DNA from: Candidatus Obscuribacterales bacterium
GTDB taxonomy: Bacteria > Cyanobacteriota > Vampirovibrionia > Obscuribacterales > Obscuribacteraceae
Reading direction: 5' to 3'
DNA length: 36,966 nt
Assembly: GCA_019745505.1 (NCBI GenBank)
Contig: JAIETE010000290.1
Coordinates: 1-36,966, forward strand
Below, in pieces: positions 15,190 to 23,848 of the stretch (its first letter is position 1; every line of letters begins with the position of its first letter). Under the pieces are notes generated by a model. That model ran no database searches. It worked only from the letters and a program-made list of their open reading frames with translations, and was not told the DNA's origin. The position numbers and the translations under genes are program-made.

Positions 15190-16296
15190 CTATTTCGCGC
15201 GCTTATACCAGGGGCGGCGCACCACATGCGCTACCACCATATTGTCGCGAATTTTGATCTCCAGCTGTGTTCCTTCTTTCGCCAATTCCGGCGGAACATA
15301 TGCAAAAGCGATTGGATAGCCCACGTGAATGCCGGTAGAGCCGCTGGTTACGACACCCACTTGCTTGCCGCCGGACCAGACTTCGTAACCTTGCCGGGGA
15401 AGCGCTTTACCTTCGCTTCTCAGGCATACGCATTGCTTCGCTAAACCCTTTTCCTTCTGAGCCTTCAGCTTGTCGCGCCCGATGAAATCCCCTTTTTCGA
15501 GTTTTACACTCCACCCCAGTCCGGCTTCCAGCGGTCCTGTATGGTCGTCCAGCTCATGACCGTAAAGCGGAAGGCCGGCTTCCAAACGCAGAGTATCGCG
15601 TGCGCCCAGCCCACAGGGTTCAATTCCGTACTTCTCGCCTTTTGAAAGCAGCAAGTTCCAGAGCTTCTCCGCATCGCCCGTCGCGCAGAAAATCTCAAAA
15701 CCGTCTTCGCCTGTGTAACCGGTCCTGCCAAAACTAATTTCTATGCCTTCCGCCTTCTCTTGAGAGTAAGAGAAAGAAGGCAGTCCGCTCAAGTCTTTGC
15801 CGACGACGTCAGAAAGCAGCTTCACAGCCATCGGTCCTTGCAGGGCAATCAAAGCCGTGTCATCGGAAATATTCTTCAAGTTGAGATTCTTGTACTTGCT
15901 TGCATGTTTCTGCACCCAATTCCAGTCTTTTTCCATATTGGAAGCATTAACCACCAAGAGGAAGTCATTCTCTCTTCTGTAAACAATCAAGTCATCCACA
16001 GTGCCGCCCTGATCATTCACAAATTGCGTATAGAGAGCCATATTCGGCTTAGACAGGCGATTGACGTCATTGGCGATCATGTACTGAACAAAGTCATGCG
16101 CATCATCACCGGATACGAGAAACTCACCCATGTGAGAAACGTCGAAAAGTCCAACTTTGTTGCGCACGGCCTGGTGTTCTTGAATGTCAGACTTGTAGCG
16201 CACAGGCATATTCCATCCACCGAATTCCACCATTCTGGCACCCAGGCTCTTGTGCACCGCCGCTAGTGGCGTTTCTTTCAAAGCTGTCACAACCAT
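15190..16296 (-). CDS. gcvT: Glycine cleavage system T protein (aminomethyltransferase)
   Basis: GcvT transfers the one-carbon unit from lipoyl-bound methylamine on GcvH to tetrahydrofolate, releasing ammonia. The 368-residue product has normal length. Conserved segments include EFGGWNMPVRY, GLFDVSHMGEF with the catalytic-site Asp, the folate-binding GRTGYTGEDGFEIF, and GLGARDTLRLEAGLPLYGHE. The ATG at 16296 has GAGGA 8-9 nt upstream. gcvH lies downstream on the same strand, 609 nt away, beyond two small plus-strand genes, so the usual gcvT-gcvH unit is interrupted. I looked for a glycine riboswitch in the 250 nt upstream and did not recognise one. Confidence 0.97.
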   Translation of the reverse strand: MVVTALKETPLAAVHKSLGARMVEFGGWNMPVRYKSDIQEHQAVRNKVGLFDVSHMGEFLVSGDDAHDFVQYMIANDVNRLSKPNMALYTQFVNDQGGTVDDLIVYRRENDFLLVVNASNMEKDWNWVQKHASKYKNLNLKNISDDTALIALQGPMAVKLLSDVVGKDLSGLPSFSYSQEKAEGIEISFGRTGYTGEDGFEIFCATGDAEKLWNLLLSKGEKYGIEPCGLGARDTLRLEAGLPLYGHELDDHTGPLEAGLGWSVKLEKGDFIGRDKLKAQKEKGLAKQCVCLRSEGKALPRQGYEVWSGGKQVGVVTSGSTGIHVGYPIAFAYVPPELAKEGTQLEIKIRDNMVVAHVVRRPWYKRAK

Positions 16297-16419
16297 CTTT
16301 CATTCCTCGAATACGCTTGTAGACAAAATTTACCGGCGCCTCCCGACGGCGCGCCATCACTTGAAATCGCCAGATGTCTTAAAACCCTAAAAAATCCGGG
16401 CTGGGACTGACGAGCTATA

Positions 16420-16535
16420 TAGATTACCACCAATAGGGGCTTTCACTCATCCTTGGAAACGAAAATGAAAGCCTGGCTGACTTTCGCACGGCTCCGAAGC
16501 AAAAAGAGAGCCCGGTAAGGAAGGCTCTCTTTTCT
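16420..16535. ncRNA. Possible structured RNA or leader upstream of gcvT
   Basis: This non-coding stretch contains an 8-bp hairpin (GGCTTTCA at 16438-16445, TGAAAGCC at 16466-16473, 20-nt loop), a GC-rich segment, then a strong terminator-like hairpin at 16506-16535. Read on the plus strand it could be an RNA of about 100 nt ending at the terminator. Read on the minus strand it could be part of a gcvT leader. It does not match a riboswitch I know. Confidence 0.25.
16506..16535. terminator. Bidirectional terminator
   Basis: AGAGAGCC and GGCTCTCT pair across a 10-nt loop, with T-runs on both outer sides (TTTTCT on plus, TTTTTGC on minus). It lies about 20 nt after the stop of the minus-strand gene at 16554-17000 and should end its transcript. 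Confidence 0.75.
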
Positions 16536-16553
16536 ATCAAACTCGGTTAGCAA

Positions 16554-17000
16554 CTAGTGAATTGGACGCTCCGGCAATCCCAGCACTCCGGTACTACCAG
16601 CGGTGCATTTGATGCCCTCTTCATCAACAAGCACTTCTCCGCATTCTCTTTCTTCAACTTGCCAGGCATCGAAATAGTTGCGGATAAGCCAAGCTCGCGT
16701 GGCTCCCTCATCCAGTCTCGTCCAGGTCCATCCAGCCGAGCTGCTGATGGAAGAGACATCTCCACGCTCGTCATACGAGATAACGTAAGAAGTCTCGATA
16801 TCGCGATATCTGAATACGGTAACTCTGCCGTCTCCATCCTTGGAAAAACGATCACCGTGCTGATTCAAAAAAGTTACTTCGCTCGGCTTGAACTTACGGC
16901 GCCGGTCGCGAGCCTTTTTCCACTCCGGATAATTCTCATGAACGGCCGGGTTCATCCAAACTTCATCTGTAGACCAGTTGCGTTTGTACTCTCCGTACAT
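16554..17000 (-). CDS. Hypothetical soluble protein, 148 residues
   Basis: The protein begins MYGEYKRNWSTDEVWMNPAV and is charged and rich in aromatic residues. It has no signal peptide or membrane segment and is likely cytosolic. The middle (TVFRYRDIETSYVISYDERG) alternates as if forming beta strands. I do not recognise a family. The ATG at 17000 has GAGAGG 6 nt upstream, a good ribosome site. A strong terminator follows its stop. It lies 178 nt downstream of the acidic-protein gene on the same strand, with a separate terminator in between, so it is probably its own transcription unit. Confidence 0.7.
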   Translation of the reverse strand: MYGEYKRNWSTDEVWMNPAVHENYPEWKKARDRRRKFKPSEVTFLNQHGDRFSKDGDGRVTVFRYRDIETSYVISYDERGDVSSISSSAGWTWTRLDEGATRAWLIRNYFDAWQVEERECGEVLVDEEGIKCTAGSTGVLGLPERPIH

Positions 17001-17093
17001 AGCAGACCTCTCTTTCCTGATTTATAGCTTTCGGCGCACTTTCTAATAAAGTCTTGCCCGGGGAATAGGATGGTCAAACAACATTAAATTTGA

Positions 17094-17122
17094 AAAGGAG
17101 GGACAAGAACTGTCCCCCCTTT
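17094..17122 (-). terminator. Terminator of the acidic-protein gene
   Basis: The hairpin arms are AAAGGAGGGACA (17094-17105) and TGTCCCCCCTTT (17111-17122), with a five-base loop and 11 of 12 pairs. On the minus strand the stem is followed by TTTTCAAATTT. It lies 57 nt after the stop of the gene ending at 17179. Confidence 0.75.
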
Positions 17123-17178
17123 GCAGTGGTGTGATCGGATTTCTCCGGGTGGAAAAATTTTTCGGACACCTAGCTGTT

Positions 17179-18033
17179 TTATGCAGCTTCGGTATCTTTC
17201 TTCTCTTCATCTCCTTCTTTCGCTTCTTCGTCGCCTTTTGCTTCCGTTTCGTCTTCAGATTCGGCGGCAACTTCATCGTCTTCTTTTTCGTCTGAATCTT
17301 CTTCTTTGTCTTCAGATTCCTCGGCTTTGTCTTCCGACTCGTCCGATTTCTCTTGCGACTCTTCGCTTTCCGCTTCAGCAGCAGGAGCTTCTTCTTCCTT
17401 GGACTCTTCATCGCCCTCGGCGTCAGCAACTACCTTTTCGCTGTCCTCATCGGTTTCTTCTCCATCTTCCGACTCTTCAGCATCCTCTGCTTTCTCTTCA
17501 TCATCGGATTCAGCAGCCGGCTCTTCGGCTTCTTTGTCGGACTCATCGCCGGCTTCGCCTTCATCTTCCGATTTCTCTTCGCCATCGGCTTCCCCGGTGG
17601 GTTCTACATCTTCGGAAGATTCGTCTTCAGCCTTCTCTTCTGACGCTTCTTCTCCTTCGTCGTCTCCGGCATCTTCTGCCTTCTCTTCTTCGGAGTCTTC
17701 AGCTTTCTCTTCTCCGGCGTCCTCGGCTTTCTCTTCTTCGGAATCTTCCGACTTTTCTTCGTCTGCATCTTCCGATTTCTCTTCGCAAGACTCTTCAGAC
17801 TTTTCTTCGCAAGCTTCTTCAGATTTTTCTTCGCAGCTTTCTTCTGCTTTCTCGTCGCAGCATTCGTCAGCTTTCTCAGCGCATTCAGGCGCTTCGGCAG
17901 CCACTTCTTCTGCTTTCACTTCTTCGTTGCCGTTGCTCGCTTCGGGCGCTGCCTCTTGGACATCGCTTACTTGGCTAACTGCTGCGGCTTTAGAATGGTT
18001 CTTTTTCTTTTCTTCTCTTCTCTTTTTTGACAT
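17179..18033 (-). CDS. Highly acidic repetitive protein with cysteine octapeptide repeats
   Basis: This 284-residue protein is made mostly of Glu, Ser, Asp, Ala and Lys and is strongly acidic apart from a basic N-terminus (MSKKRREEKKKNHSK). Residues 50-85 carry an eight-residue repeat of the form EEKSEESC, placing one Cys every eight residues. The Cys then drops out while EEKSEDA and EEKAEDS units continue. The rest is low complexity and probably disordered. No signal peptide or enzyme motif is visible. The ATG at 18033 is chosen because GGGAGGAC lies about 9 nt upstream. Long open frames on the other strand here are a by-product of the repeat. Its function is unknown; metal or polycation binding is possible but speculative. 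Confidence 0.75.
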   Translation of the reverse strand: MSKKRREEKKKNHSKAAAVSQVSDVQEAAPEASNGNEEVKAEEVAAEAPECAEKADECCDEKAEESCEEKSEEACEEKSEESCEEKSEDADEEKSEDSEEEKAEDAGEEKAEDSEEEKAEDAGDDEGEEASEEKAEDESSEDVEPTGEADGEEKSEDEGEAGDESDKEAEEPAAESDDEEKAEDAEESEDGEETDEDSEKVVADAEGDEESKEEEAPAAEAESEESQEKSDESEDKAEESEDKEEDSDEKEDDEVAAESEDETEAKGDEEAKEGDEEKKDTEAA

Positions 18034-18596
18034 AACAAAATGTCCTCCCTTATGCGTACGTAAGCGAGTCCAGCAGTGTTCGCCCGAAACGCTTTGCCTA
18101 CTCGCACTCGCGCAGCAATGAGCGAGAACAAACACAGCTTCGGTAACGGGTTCTGTTCGTGGAATATCCTTCTCTTTCATTATGCAGGAAAAAGTTTTCG
18201 CTGTGCGTACTTCCAGTCAAAATCTAGGATTAAATGTTGTCAGCAGGCGTTTTTCTCTGCCGGTAGAGGCACCAAAAGTAGTGGCGCTACCGGTAGTGTT
18301 TCTACCTACTACGCGACATACGCAGACACAGCAACGAGGCCGCCCGCAGACCCAATATCATCAACACAGCAAGGTCTTACGGATAGCACTTGCTATTACA
18401 GAGTCTCGTACTTAGTCCATAAGAAGCGCGTTTTAGCGGTTGGCAAAACTCAGCATAAGTCGTCACGCCAATCACGAGGGATGCAAACGCACAGATCAAG
18501 CGTCACGATTTGTCTATCTGCTCTTAACAGTTGTGAGCAAAGGGAATTTGAATCGCTCTTGCGAAACACTTTCGACACCTTCCAGATTCTTCAAAC
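18034..18596. other. 563-nt region without a supported gene
   Basis: A plus-strand open frame (18076-18606) crosses this region, but its composition is unlike its neighbours, it has no ribosome site, and it runs into the end of the next minus-strand gene. I treat it as chance. Near 18260-18340 there are short repeats of the form GGTAG/CTACC. The acidic-gene promoter must lie at the left end. I see no RNA gene. Confidence 0.5.
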
Positions 18597-19226
18597 TCAG
18601 CCTTGAAGATTTTCCGAACCCGATTTTGCCGCCGCATCGCCAGTGCCACCATCACCGGTAGTACTACTATCTGAAGTATCCACGATGTTCGCGGACCTAG
18701 CGCCAGCATCTGGATCGTTCGGCATTGCAGCTGATTGCGGGGACACATTGGCTTCCTGCACTGCCTTAATCTGTTCGACTTGCAGTTTTTCAGCATCAAT
18801 CAGCTTCTGCTCAAAGCTGAGCAAACTACGGCTGACCCACGTAGCTTCTCGGCACAGCAAAAGCGTCACTTCTCGCCCGCCTTTGACATTCTTTTCTTCG
18901 AGGCGCTCTTTTATGATTGACAGGGTATCTCCCATCAAAACGAGTGCACGTCCAAGTTTTTCATAGACTCGATTCCATTCCGCTTCTGTTTCGGCAGGCA
19001 AATATTTGGATTGCTGATCAAGTTCGTTGGCCCTCGCCAGAAGCTCGCTGACGACTAAAGATAGGCGCCCATGATAGCTTTGAATGGCGATCAAATCCCG
19101 CTCACGGCGCGCCTTCAGATAGCGCGCGATCTTGTGCCAGCTCAGGCCCAAAACAACAACGCCGGCGACGCTGCAAAAAATGCAGAAAGCTATGAAGGCA
19201 AATAATAGGGCGGCAACAATCGGCAA
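18597..19226 (-). CDS. Membrane-anchored helical protein
   Basis: This 209-residue protein has a hydrophobic N-terminal segment (about residues 2-29: VAALLFAFIAFCIFCSVAGV) followed by a basic stretch (KARRERD) and long helical regions (LSLVVSELLARANELDQQ and IDAEKLQVEQIKAVQEA). The topology is probably one N-terminal membrane helix with the rest in the cytoplasm. The last 50 residues are low complexity (Ser, Gly, Asp, Ala). The start is TTG at 19226, with AGTGAAG upstream; no ATG or GTG fits the membrane helix. The family is not recognised. It lies upstream of the acidic-protein gene on the same strand, but 563 nt away. Confidence 0.65.
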   Translation of the reverse strand: MPIVAALLFAFIAFCIFCSVAGVVVLGLSWHKIARYLKARRERDLIAIQSYHGRLSLVVSELLARANELDQQSKYLPAETEAEWNRVYEKLGRALVLMGDTLSIIKERLEEKNVKGGREVTLLLCREATWVSRSLLSFEQKLIDAEKLQVEQIKAVQEANVSPQSAAMPNDPDAGARSANIVDTSDSSTTGDGGTGDAAAKSGSENLQG

Positions 19227-19652
19227 TTACTTCACTGTCAGTTTTTCTACTAAAAGTCCATACGCATCACGATAACATTGCCCGAAGAAGTCGTGAGAGC
19301 TTGGTCAAATCAGAGATGCTTGCAGGGAATGCCCTACAGTAGCGGCTTTCGCTCAAATGCATAATCCAGTGGCGCTAAAACCCACTCATAGCGCCATTTG
19401 AATGCCGATAATAGTTAATGTGCACAATTGATAAATATAGTTTCCATTTGCAACGGACAGCCTGAATATACGACGGGCAGCCAGTCTTATAGCACTTGAC
19501 ATCCATTCTGGATAGCCCGAGCATATTTGCCGGGTTGGAATCCATTTTTTCCGTGCTAAACTCGTGACAAGTTAGGGTGGCTGACATAAGTTTTGGTTGC
19601 CCGGAAAACATTTGGCTCCAAAGTTAAGTCCCTTGTCGCAACAGGAAAGTAT
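19227..19652. other. 426-nt divergent intergenic region
   Basis: This separates the membrane-anchored protein gene (-) from a small plus-strand gene. It is somewhat richer in A and T than its surroundings. A TTGACA occurs at 19496-19501 but no good -10 follows at 16-18 nt. A short minus-strand frame (19375-19611) lacks a ribosome site. I see no further feature. Confidence 0.4.
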
Positions 19653-19901
19653 ATGACCTTTCCAAATCAACCATCGTTTAAATCGACGATTGAAGAATTA
19701 CGAGACGCCGTCAATCGCTCTCAAGGTGCAGATCATGAATCAGCACAACTGATTTCCCAGATCGAAGCAATTCTCGAAGAGATCGAAAGCAAGATGCGTC
19801 CAGGTGCCCAAGTCACTGGCGTGCAGATGCAGCAAGTATCATTGCCAGACAGTTTCGTCAGTCCGCAAGGCCTGACTCCGGCGCCAATCATCGCCGGCTA
19901 A
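19653..19901 (+). CDS. Small hypothetical protein, 82 residues
   Basis: The protein begins MTFPNQPSFKSTIEELRDAV and contains a helical segment (SAQLISQIEAILEEIESKM, residues 29-48) followed by a Gln/Val/Pro-rich tail (GVQMQQVSLPDSFVSPQGL). It is soluble, with no signal peptide. The ATG at 19653 has AGGA 6 nt upstream; an upstream in-frame TTG at 19593 would add 20 residues but has no ribosome site. It is convergent with murG, with a 13-nt gap. No family is recognised and no function can be assigned. Confidence 0.55.
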   Translation: MTFPNQPSFKSTIEELRDAVNRSQGADHESAQLISQIEAILEEIESKMRPGAQVTGVQMQQVSLPDSFVSPQGLTPAPIIAG

Positions 19902-19914
19902 CCCCTTCTTCTGA

Positions 19915-21060
19915 TCAACTGGACGACCCCTGATAGCCGCTGCTCAAGCGCTTCAGCATTTCGGCAATGTCTTTTGCCGCATTTGGTTTTCCCATCCGTC
20001 CAGCAGCTTCCTTCATTGTCTTCAGTTTTTCACGGTCAAAAATCAGCGACTTTACAGTTGTCGCCAGTAGCCCGGGATTGAGATCCTTCTGCAAAATCAC
20101 TGTTGCTGCGCCCTTAGCCTCTAGCGCACGAGCATTATGTTCCTGGTGATTTTGCGCAGCAAAAGGATATGGAATGAATATAGAAGGCGTAGAGGTGACG
20201 CAGAGCTCGCTGATTGTCATCGCGCCCGCGCGAGATATCGCGAGGTCGCTCAAGGCGTAAGCAATCGAGAGGTCTTCGAAATAGGCGCGATAGCAATATC
20301 TCGCGCTAGTGGCAATCTCATGCGGTAATTGTTCTTTGTAGGCGATGAAATTCTTCTCGCCAACCTGGTGAATTACCTGCATTTTGTTCGGGTCGGAAAA
20401 CAATGAGGGCAGCATCGAAAATACAGCATCGTTGATAGCTTGCGCGCCCTGCGAACCGCCTGTAACAATCAAGGTCGGCAAATGACTGACCAAACCAAGT
20501 TGCCGTGCGGCTTTCTCTCTGTCGATCAAAGTGACGAAACCTTTGCGCACCGGGTTGCCGTTGAATACCGTTTCGCCGACTTTGCTCACCAATCTGTCTT
20601 TGGCCGCCTCCATTCCGCAGGAGACAACCGACGCATTCTTCGCGTAGAGCTTATTGACTAATCCTGGATGTGCATCAGGCTCGTGCACTGCATAAGGAAT
20701 GCTGGATGTGGCAGCACAAGTAAGAGGCGGCGCTGAGGCATATCCGCCGGTGCCCAAAACAGCGGTCGGCTTGAATCGTTTGAAAAGCGCCGCACACTGT
20801 CCAATCGCTTGCGTCATTTCAATCGGCCAGGTAACCAGCTTGGCAGAGAAGCTTCGAGGCAAGCCCGAAACCTGAAAGCCAACAAAATCAAGGCCGCGCT
20901 CTCTCGCGAGGCGTTCTTCCAGATGCCCTTTTGCACCTATATAAAGGATGGCCTTCACATCAGGATCGTCTTTCAATTCATCAGCAACGGCCAACGCCGG
21001 ATAAACATGACCGCCGGTGCCACCACCTGTAAGTATAAGCCGGTGCTCGCCGCCACTCAT
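19915..21060 (-). CDS. murG: MurG (lipid II-forming N-acetylglucosaminyltransferase)
   Basis: MurG adds GlcNAc to lipid I at the inner face of the membrane, giving lipid II. The 381-residue product is close to the usual length. The Gly-rich loop LTGGGTGGHVYPALA lies at residues 10-24. GTGGYASAPPLTCA, VTGGSQGAQAIND and ISRAGAMTISELC in the UDP-GlcNAc binding half are intact. Its ATG overlaps the ftsW stop codon (ATGA), a sign of translational coupling. It is the last gene of the murD-ftsW-murG unit. The murC, murB and ftsQ genes that often follow are not here, and a convergent small gene closes the unit. Confidence 0.97.
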   Translation of the reverse strand: MSGGEHRLILTGGGTGGHVYPALAVADELKDDPDVKAILYIGAKGHLEERLARERGLDFVGFQVSGLPRSFSAKLVTWPIEMTQAIGQCAALFKRFKPTAVLGTGGYASAPPLTCAATSSIPYAVHEPDAHPGLVNKLYAKNASVVSCGMEAAKDRLVSKVGETVFNGNPVRKGFVTLIDREKAARQLGLVSHLPTLIVTGGSQGAQAINDAVFSMLPSLFSDPNKMQVIHQVGEKNFIAYKEQLPHEIATSARYCYRAYFEDLSIAYALSDLAISRAGAMTISELCVTSTPSIFIPYPFAAQNHQEHNARALEAKGAATVILQKDLNPGLLATTVKSLIFDREKLKTMKEAAGRMGKPNAAKDIAEMLKRLSSGYQGSSS

Positions 21061-22337
21061 GGACGAACCAATTGTCTCGCAGGCTTCGGATCTGCATCCT
21101 CATACTCTTCGTCTTCGGACATCTGTCCACTGTCTCGTGAAACGGAAAGCAGAACACCGACCATTGAGAGAGTAATTACAAGTGACGTGCCGCCGTAACT
21201 AATGAACGGAAGCGTAATACCAGTTACGGGCACAATGCCGGTCGTAACCATGATGTTGACCAGCGCTTGCAACACAATCGAACTGGTGATGCCGATTGCG
21301 AGGAAACGTCCAAAGAGAGTACGAGAACGCAAAGCTGTACGGAAGCCGAAATAGCCAAAGAGCACATACATAGAGATAAGAACGCAGCAGGGAATGAAAC
21401 CGAATTCCTCGGCGATTACGGCGAAGATGAAGTCAGCATGCTGCACGGGCAGGTAGAAGAGTTTTTGCATCGAGCGTCCGAAACCCACTCCGAACAGCCC
21501 GCCGGAGCCGATGGCCAGCTGAGCTTGGATGGCATTCCATCCTTCTTTCTGAGGATATTTGTATGGGTCCAGCCAGCTCATGATCCGCGCCATCTGGTAC
21601 GGAGTCTTCTGCACGTGATGCCACATATATCCAAAAGCACCACCACCAGCCAGAATTATGAGCAGTGGATTGAGACCGCTGGCAAAAAGAAGAGCCACCA
21701 GACTGCCCGAGATCATCATCGCGGTGCCGAGGTCGGGCTGTTTTACAACAATCGTGGCCATCAGAAGAATGAGAGCGATGCGCACAAGAACCTGTCTGTG
21801 CCACCAAAAATGCTTGGACAAGCCGGCAGAGATGAGCAGAATCGACGCGATTTTGCACATTTCGGAAGGCTGGAACTGCAAGGGACCGATCTGAAGCCAG
21901 CGCGTAGAGCCCATCGTCGTAACCGATATACCGGGAACGAGTGTGAGGCACAAAAGACCGAATGAAGCCAATGCTACAGGCCAAGCCCATTTCTTCAGGC
22001 GGCGATAGTCGTAACGGCTGATCGTGAACATGGCGAAAAGACCAAGCACGCAGCAAATCGCCTGACGGCGCAAATAGTAGGTTGCATCCTGAAAGTTGGA
22101 GAGAGCTTCCGGAGCCGATGCGCTAAAGACCGCCATCAGACCGAAGCCGCAAAGCGAACAAACGAGAGTTATGAGAGCTTTATCGGGGAGTCCACGAAAT
22201 TCCGGGCTGCCATCACCGCCACCACCTCCAGAGCCACCACCGCCACCATCTGGCGGAGCGACTTTAAGAGCGCGGTCCTTACCCTTGGACTGACGGCGCC
22301 ATCTCGAGTCTTGCGCGGACAATATCTTTGAAGACAC
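21057..22337 (-). CDS. ftsW: FtsW (septal peptidoglycan polymerase of the SEDS family)
   Basis: FtsW polymerises glycan strands from lipid II at the division site, in the inner membrane. About nine to ten hydrophobic segments are visible. The SEDS signatures are present: LGTAMMISGSLVALLFASGL, HADFIFAVIAEEFGFI and the C-terminal TGIVPVTGITLPFISYGGTS. The location between murD and murG supports FtsW rather than RodA. The start is uncertain: no start codon lies between the murD stop and the first membrane helix, so translation must begin inside murD. GTG at 22337 (426 residues) is a reasonable choice, and TTG 22322, GTG 22379 and TTG 22397 are alternatives. A Gly-rich cytoplasmic linker (GGGGGSGGGGGDGSPEF) precedes the first helix. 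Confidence 0.93.
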   Translation of the reverse strand: MSSKILSAQDSRWRRQSKGKDRALKVAPPDGGGGGSGGGGGDGSPEFRGLPDKALITLVCSLCGFGLMAVFSASAPEALSNFQDATYYLRRQAICCVLGLFAMFTISRYDYRRLKKWAWPVALASFGLLCLTLVPGISVTTMGSTRWLQIGPLQFQPSEMCKIASILLISAGLSKHFWWHRQVLVRIALILLMATIVVKQPDLGTAMMISGSLVALLFASGLNPLLIILAGGGAFGYMWHHVQKTPYQMARIMSWLDPYKYPQKEGWNAIQAQLAIGSGGLFGVGFGRSMQKLFYLPVQHADFIFAVIAEEFGFIPCCVLISMYVLFGYFGFRTALRSRTLFGRFLAIGITSSIVLQALVNIMVTTGIVPVTGITLPFISYGGTSLVITLSMVGVLLSVSRDSGQMSEDEEYEDADPKPARQLVRP

Positions 22338-23658
22338 GGCCTCTGTTCTCAAAATCCTTGAACATATCGAAACTGGCACAAGCCGGTGAAAGAACAACCG
22401 GTCCCAGTTTCAGCTTCCCACCCAGGTCGACCGCCTCTTCGAGGTTCGCGACCACATGAACGTCGTTAAATCCTCCCTCCCTTAACGCTTTCTCAAATCT
22501 CTCCTTGGCTTCACCTAAGAGGATAACAGCTGCCACATGGTTTCTAACAGCATCAACAAATTCATCAAGTGAAGTAGCTTTGTCTCGCCCACCGGCAATA
22601 AGTACGATTTTCTTGTCAGGGAAGGACTGTATCGCCTTTATAGCCGACTCAGGATTGGTCGCCTTAGAATCGTTGTAATAAGGGACGTTATCGATCGTCG
22701 CCACATACTCGAGGCGATGCTCCAAACCCTTGAACTCTTTAATGTAGCGCTCAATCTCCTGGGGCTGCACATCGAGAATGGCGCAGCAGGAAATTGCCGC
22801 CAGAGCATTCTCAACATTGTGTTGGCCTAATATTTGCAGATCATTGACGGCGCAGACGAGGCGGTTGCGCGCGCGAATCCGATAAGCAAGAAAACCGTTC
22901 GAGACGAACGCCGCCTGGACCATATTGTCTAAATTCATCTGCGAACTAAATGGGAATATCTCAGAGCGCGTGATTTGCGCACTCACGACCGGATCGTCCA
23001 TGCTGAGAACCGCATAGTCACTGTGTTGCTGGTTGGCAAAAAGCTTCTGCTTGGCGCGCTTGTAATTTTCCAGCCCCTGATGCCAATCTACGTGATCGGG
23101 CGTGAAATTGAGCCAGACTCCGATCTTGGGCGCAAAGTTGGTTGTGTAATCCAACTGATACGAGGAAACTTCAACGACCAGATAGTCAGGCTTTCTGTCC
23201 AACTGGCTGAGAATCGGCACGCCGATATTGCCGCAAGCAGGCGCGACGCGCCCGGTCTTTTCGAGCATGAAACTGAGGAGCGAACAAGTTGTGGACTTTC
23301 CATTCGTCCCGGTAATGGCAAGGATAGGTGCCTTGGTCTCGCGAAATGCCAATTCCACATCGGAAATAACTTCCTTACCCAGCGAACGCGCTTTTTGAAT
23401 AACCGCGCTGTGAGGGGGAATGCCGGGAGACGTGAGAACGAAAGATCCGAATTCGACGGCTTCATCACTGTGCCCGCCCAACTCAACTTTACATCCGAGC
23501 TTCTCGACTTCGGCTGCCTGAGCCTGTCTGTCGGCGTCTGCAGCGGCCGCATCCGACACGAACACTTTGGCACCTCTTGCCGAAAGGTATTGCGCTGCCG
23601 CAATGCCGCTTCTGCCGAGGCCCAGTATGGTTACCTTTTTGTCTTTCCATTCAGTCAC
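22279..23658 (-). CDS. murD: MurD (UDP-MurNAc-L-Ala:D-Glu ligase)
   Basis: MurD joins D-glutamate to UDP-MurNAc-L-alanine using ATP in the cytosol. The 459-residue product has all three Mur ligase domains. The N-terminal Rossmann part is VTILGLGRSGIAAAQYL, the ATP-binding loop is AITGTNGKSTT, and HNVENALAAI and YYNDSKATNPESA are intact. The start is taken as GTG 23658 (VTEWKDKK); an upstream ATG at 23697 would take its first codons from the repeat element and is unlikely. No clear ribosome site is seen for either. It is the first gene of the murD-ftsW-murG unit and its 3' end overlaps ftsW. The element at 23681 lies directly upstream, where the promoter would be expected. Confidence 0.96.
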   Translation of the reverse strand: MTEWKDKKVTILGLGRSGIAAAQYLSARGAKVFVSDAAAADADRQAQAAEVEKLGCKVELGGHSDEAVEFGSFVLTSPGIPPHSAVIQKARSLGKEVISDVELAFRETKAPILAITGTNGKSTTCSLLSFMLEKTGRVAPACGNIGVPILSQLDRKPDYLVVEVSSYQLDYTTNFAPKIGVWLNFTPDHVDWHQGLENYKRAKQKLFANQQHSDYAVLSMDDPVVSAQITRSEIFPFSSQMNLDNMVQAAFVSNGFLAYRIRARNRLVCAVNDLQILGQHNVENALAAISCCAILDVQPQEIERYIKEFKGLEHRLEYVATIDNVPYYNDSKATNPESAIKAIQSFPDKKIVLIAGGRDKATSLDEFVDAVRNHVAAVILLGEAKERFEKALREGGFNDVHVVANLEEAVDLGGKLKLGPVVLSPACASFDMFKDFENRGRVFKDIVRARLEMAPSVQG

Positions 23659-23680
23659 GTCGCAATTATATCGACAAATG

Positions 23681-23826
23681 GTGGGGGCGCATTGCATGCG
23701 CCCTCAAAAAAGGGATGAATACAAGGTTTTCTATCCTGATTTTCAAGCTCTAGATTGGGAATTTAAATGGAAGAGGGCGCGTGCAACGCGCCCCCACCCA
23801 ACGCGCCCACGCAACGCGCCCCCACG
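23681..23826. repeat. Intergenic paired inverted-repeat element (copy 2)
   Basis: The left arm (23681-23703) has the same core as copy 1 at 6332, GGGGCGCATTGCATGCGCCC. The right arm (23775-23797) is its inverted partner, with 2 differences in 23 positions. The interior is unrelated to copy 1 and is AT-rich. After the right arm there are two more partial copies (around 23799-23810 and 23811-23825) in the same orientation. The element lies between the end of a TPR gene (23849) and the murD start (23658). Confidence 0.85.
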
Positions 23827-23848
23827 GGTTTATTTACGTGATCGAAGA

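Noticed and set aside
16297..16553. Glycine riboswitch before gcvT
   Set aside because: I could not find the conserved glycine aptamer core in either orientation; kept only as an unexplained structured segment.
17306..18121. Ser-rich open frame of 271 codons on the plus strand
   Set aside because: It is the mirror of the acidic repeat gene on the minus strand; GAA/TCT repeats leave the opposite strand open. The minus-strand gene has the ribosome site.
18076..18606. 176-codon plus-strand frame
   Set aside because: No ribosome site, unusual composition, and it runs into the end of the next gene.
19375..19611. 78-codon minus-strand frame
   Set aside because: No ribosome site, and it crosses the likely promoter of the small plus-strand gene.
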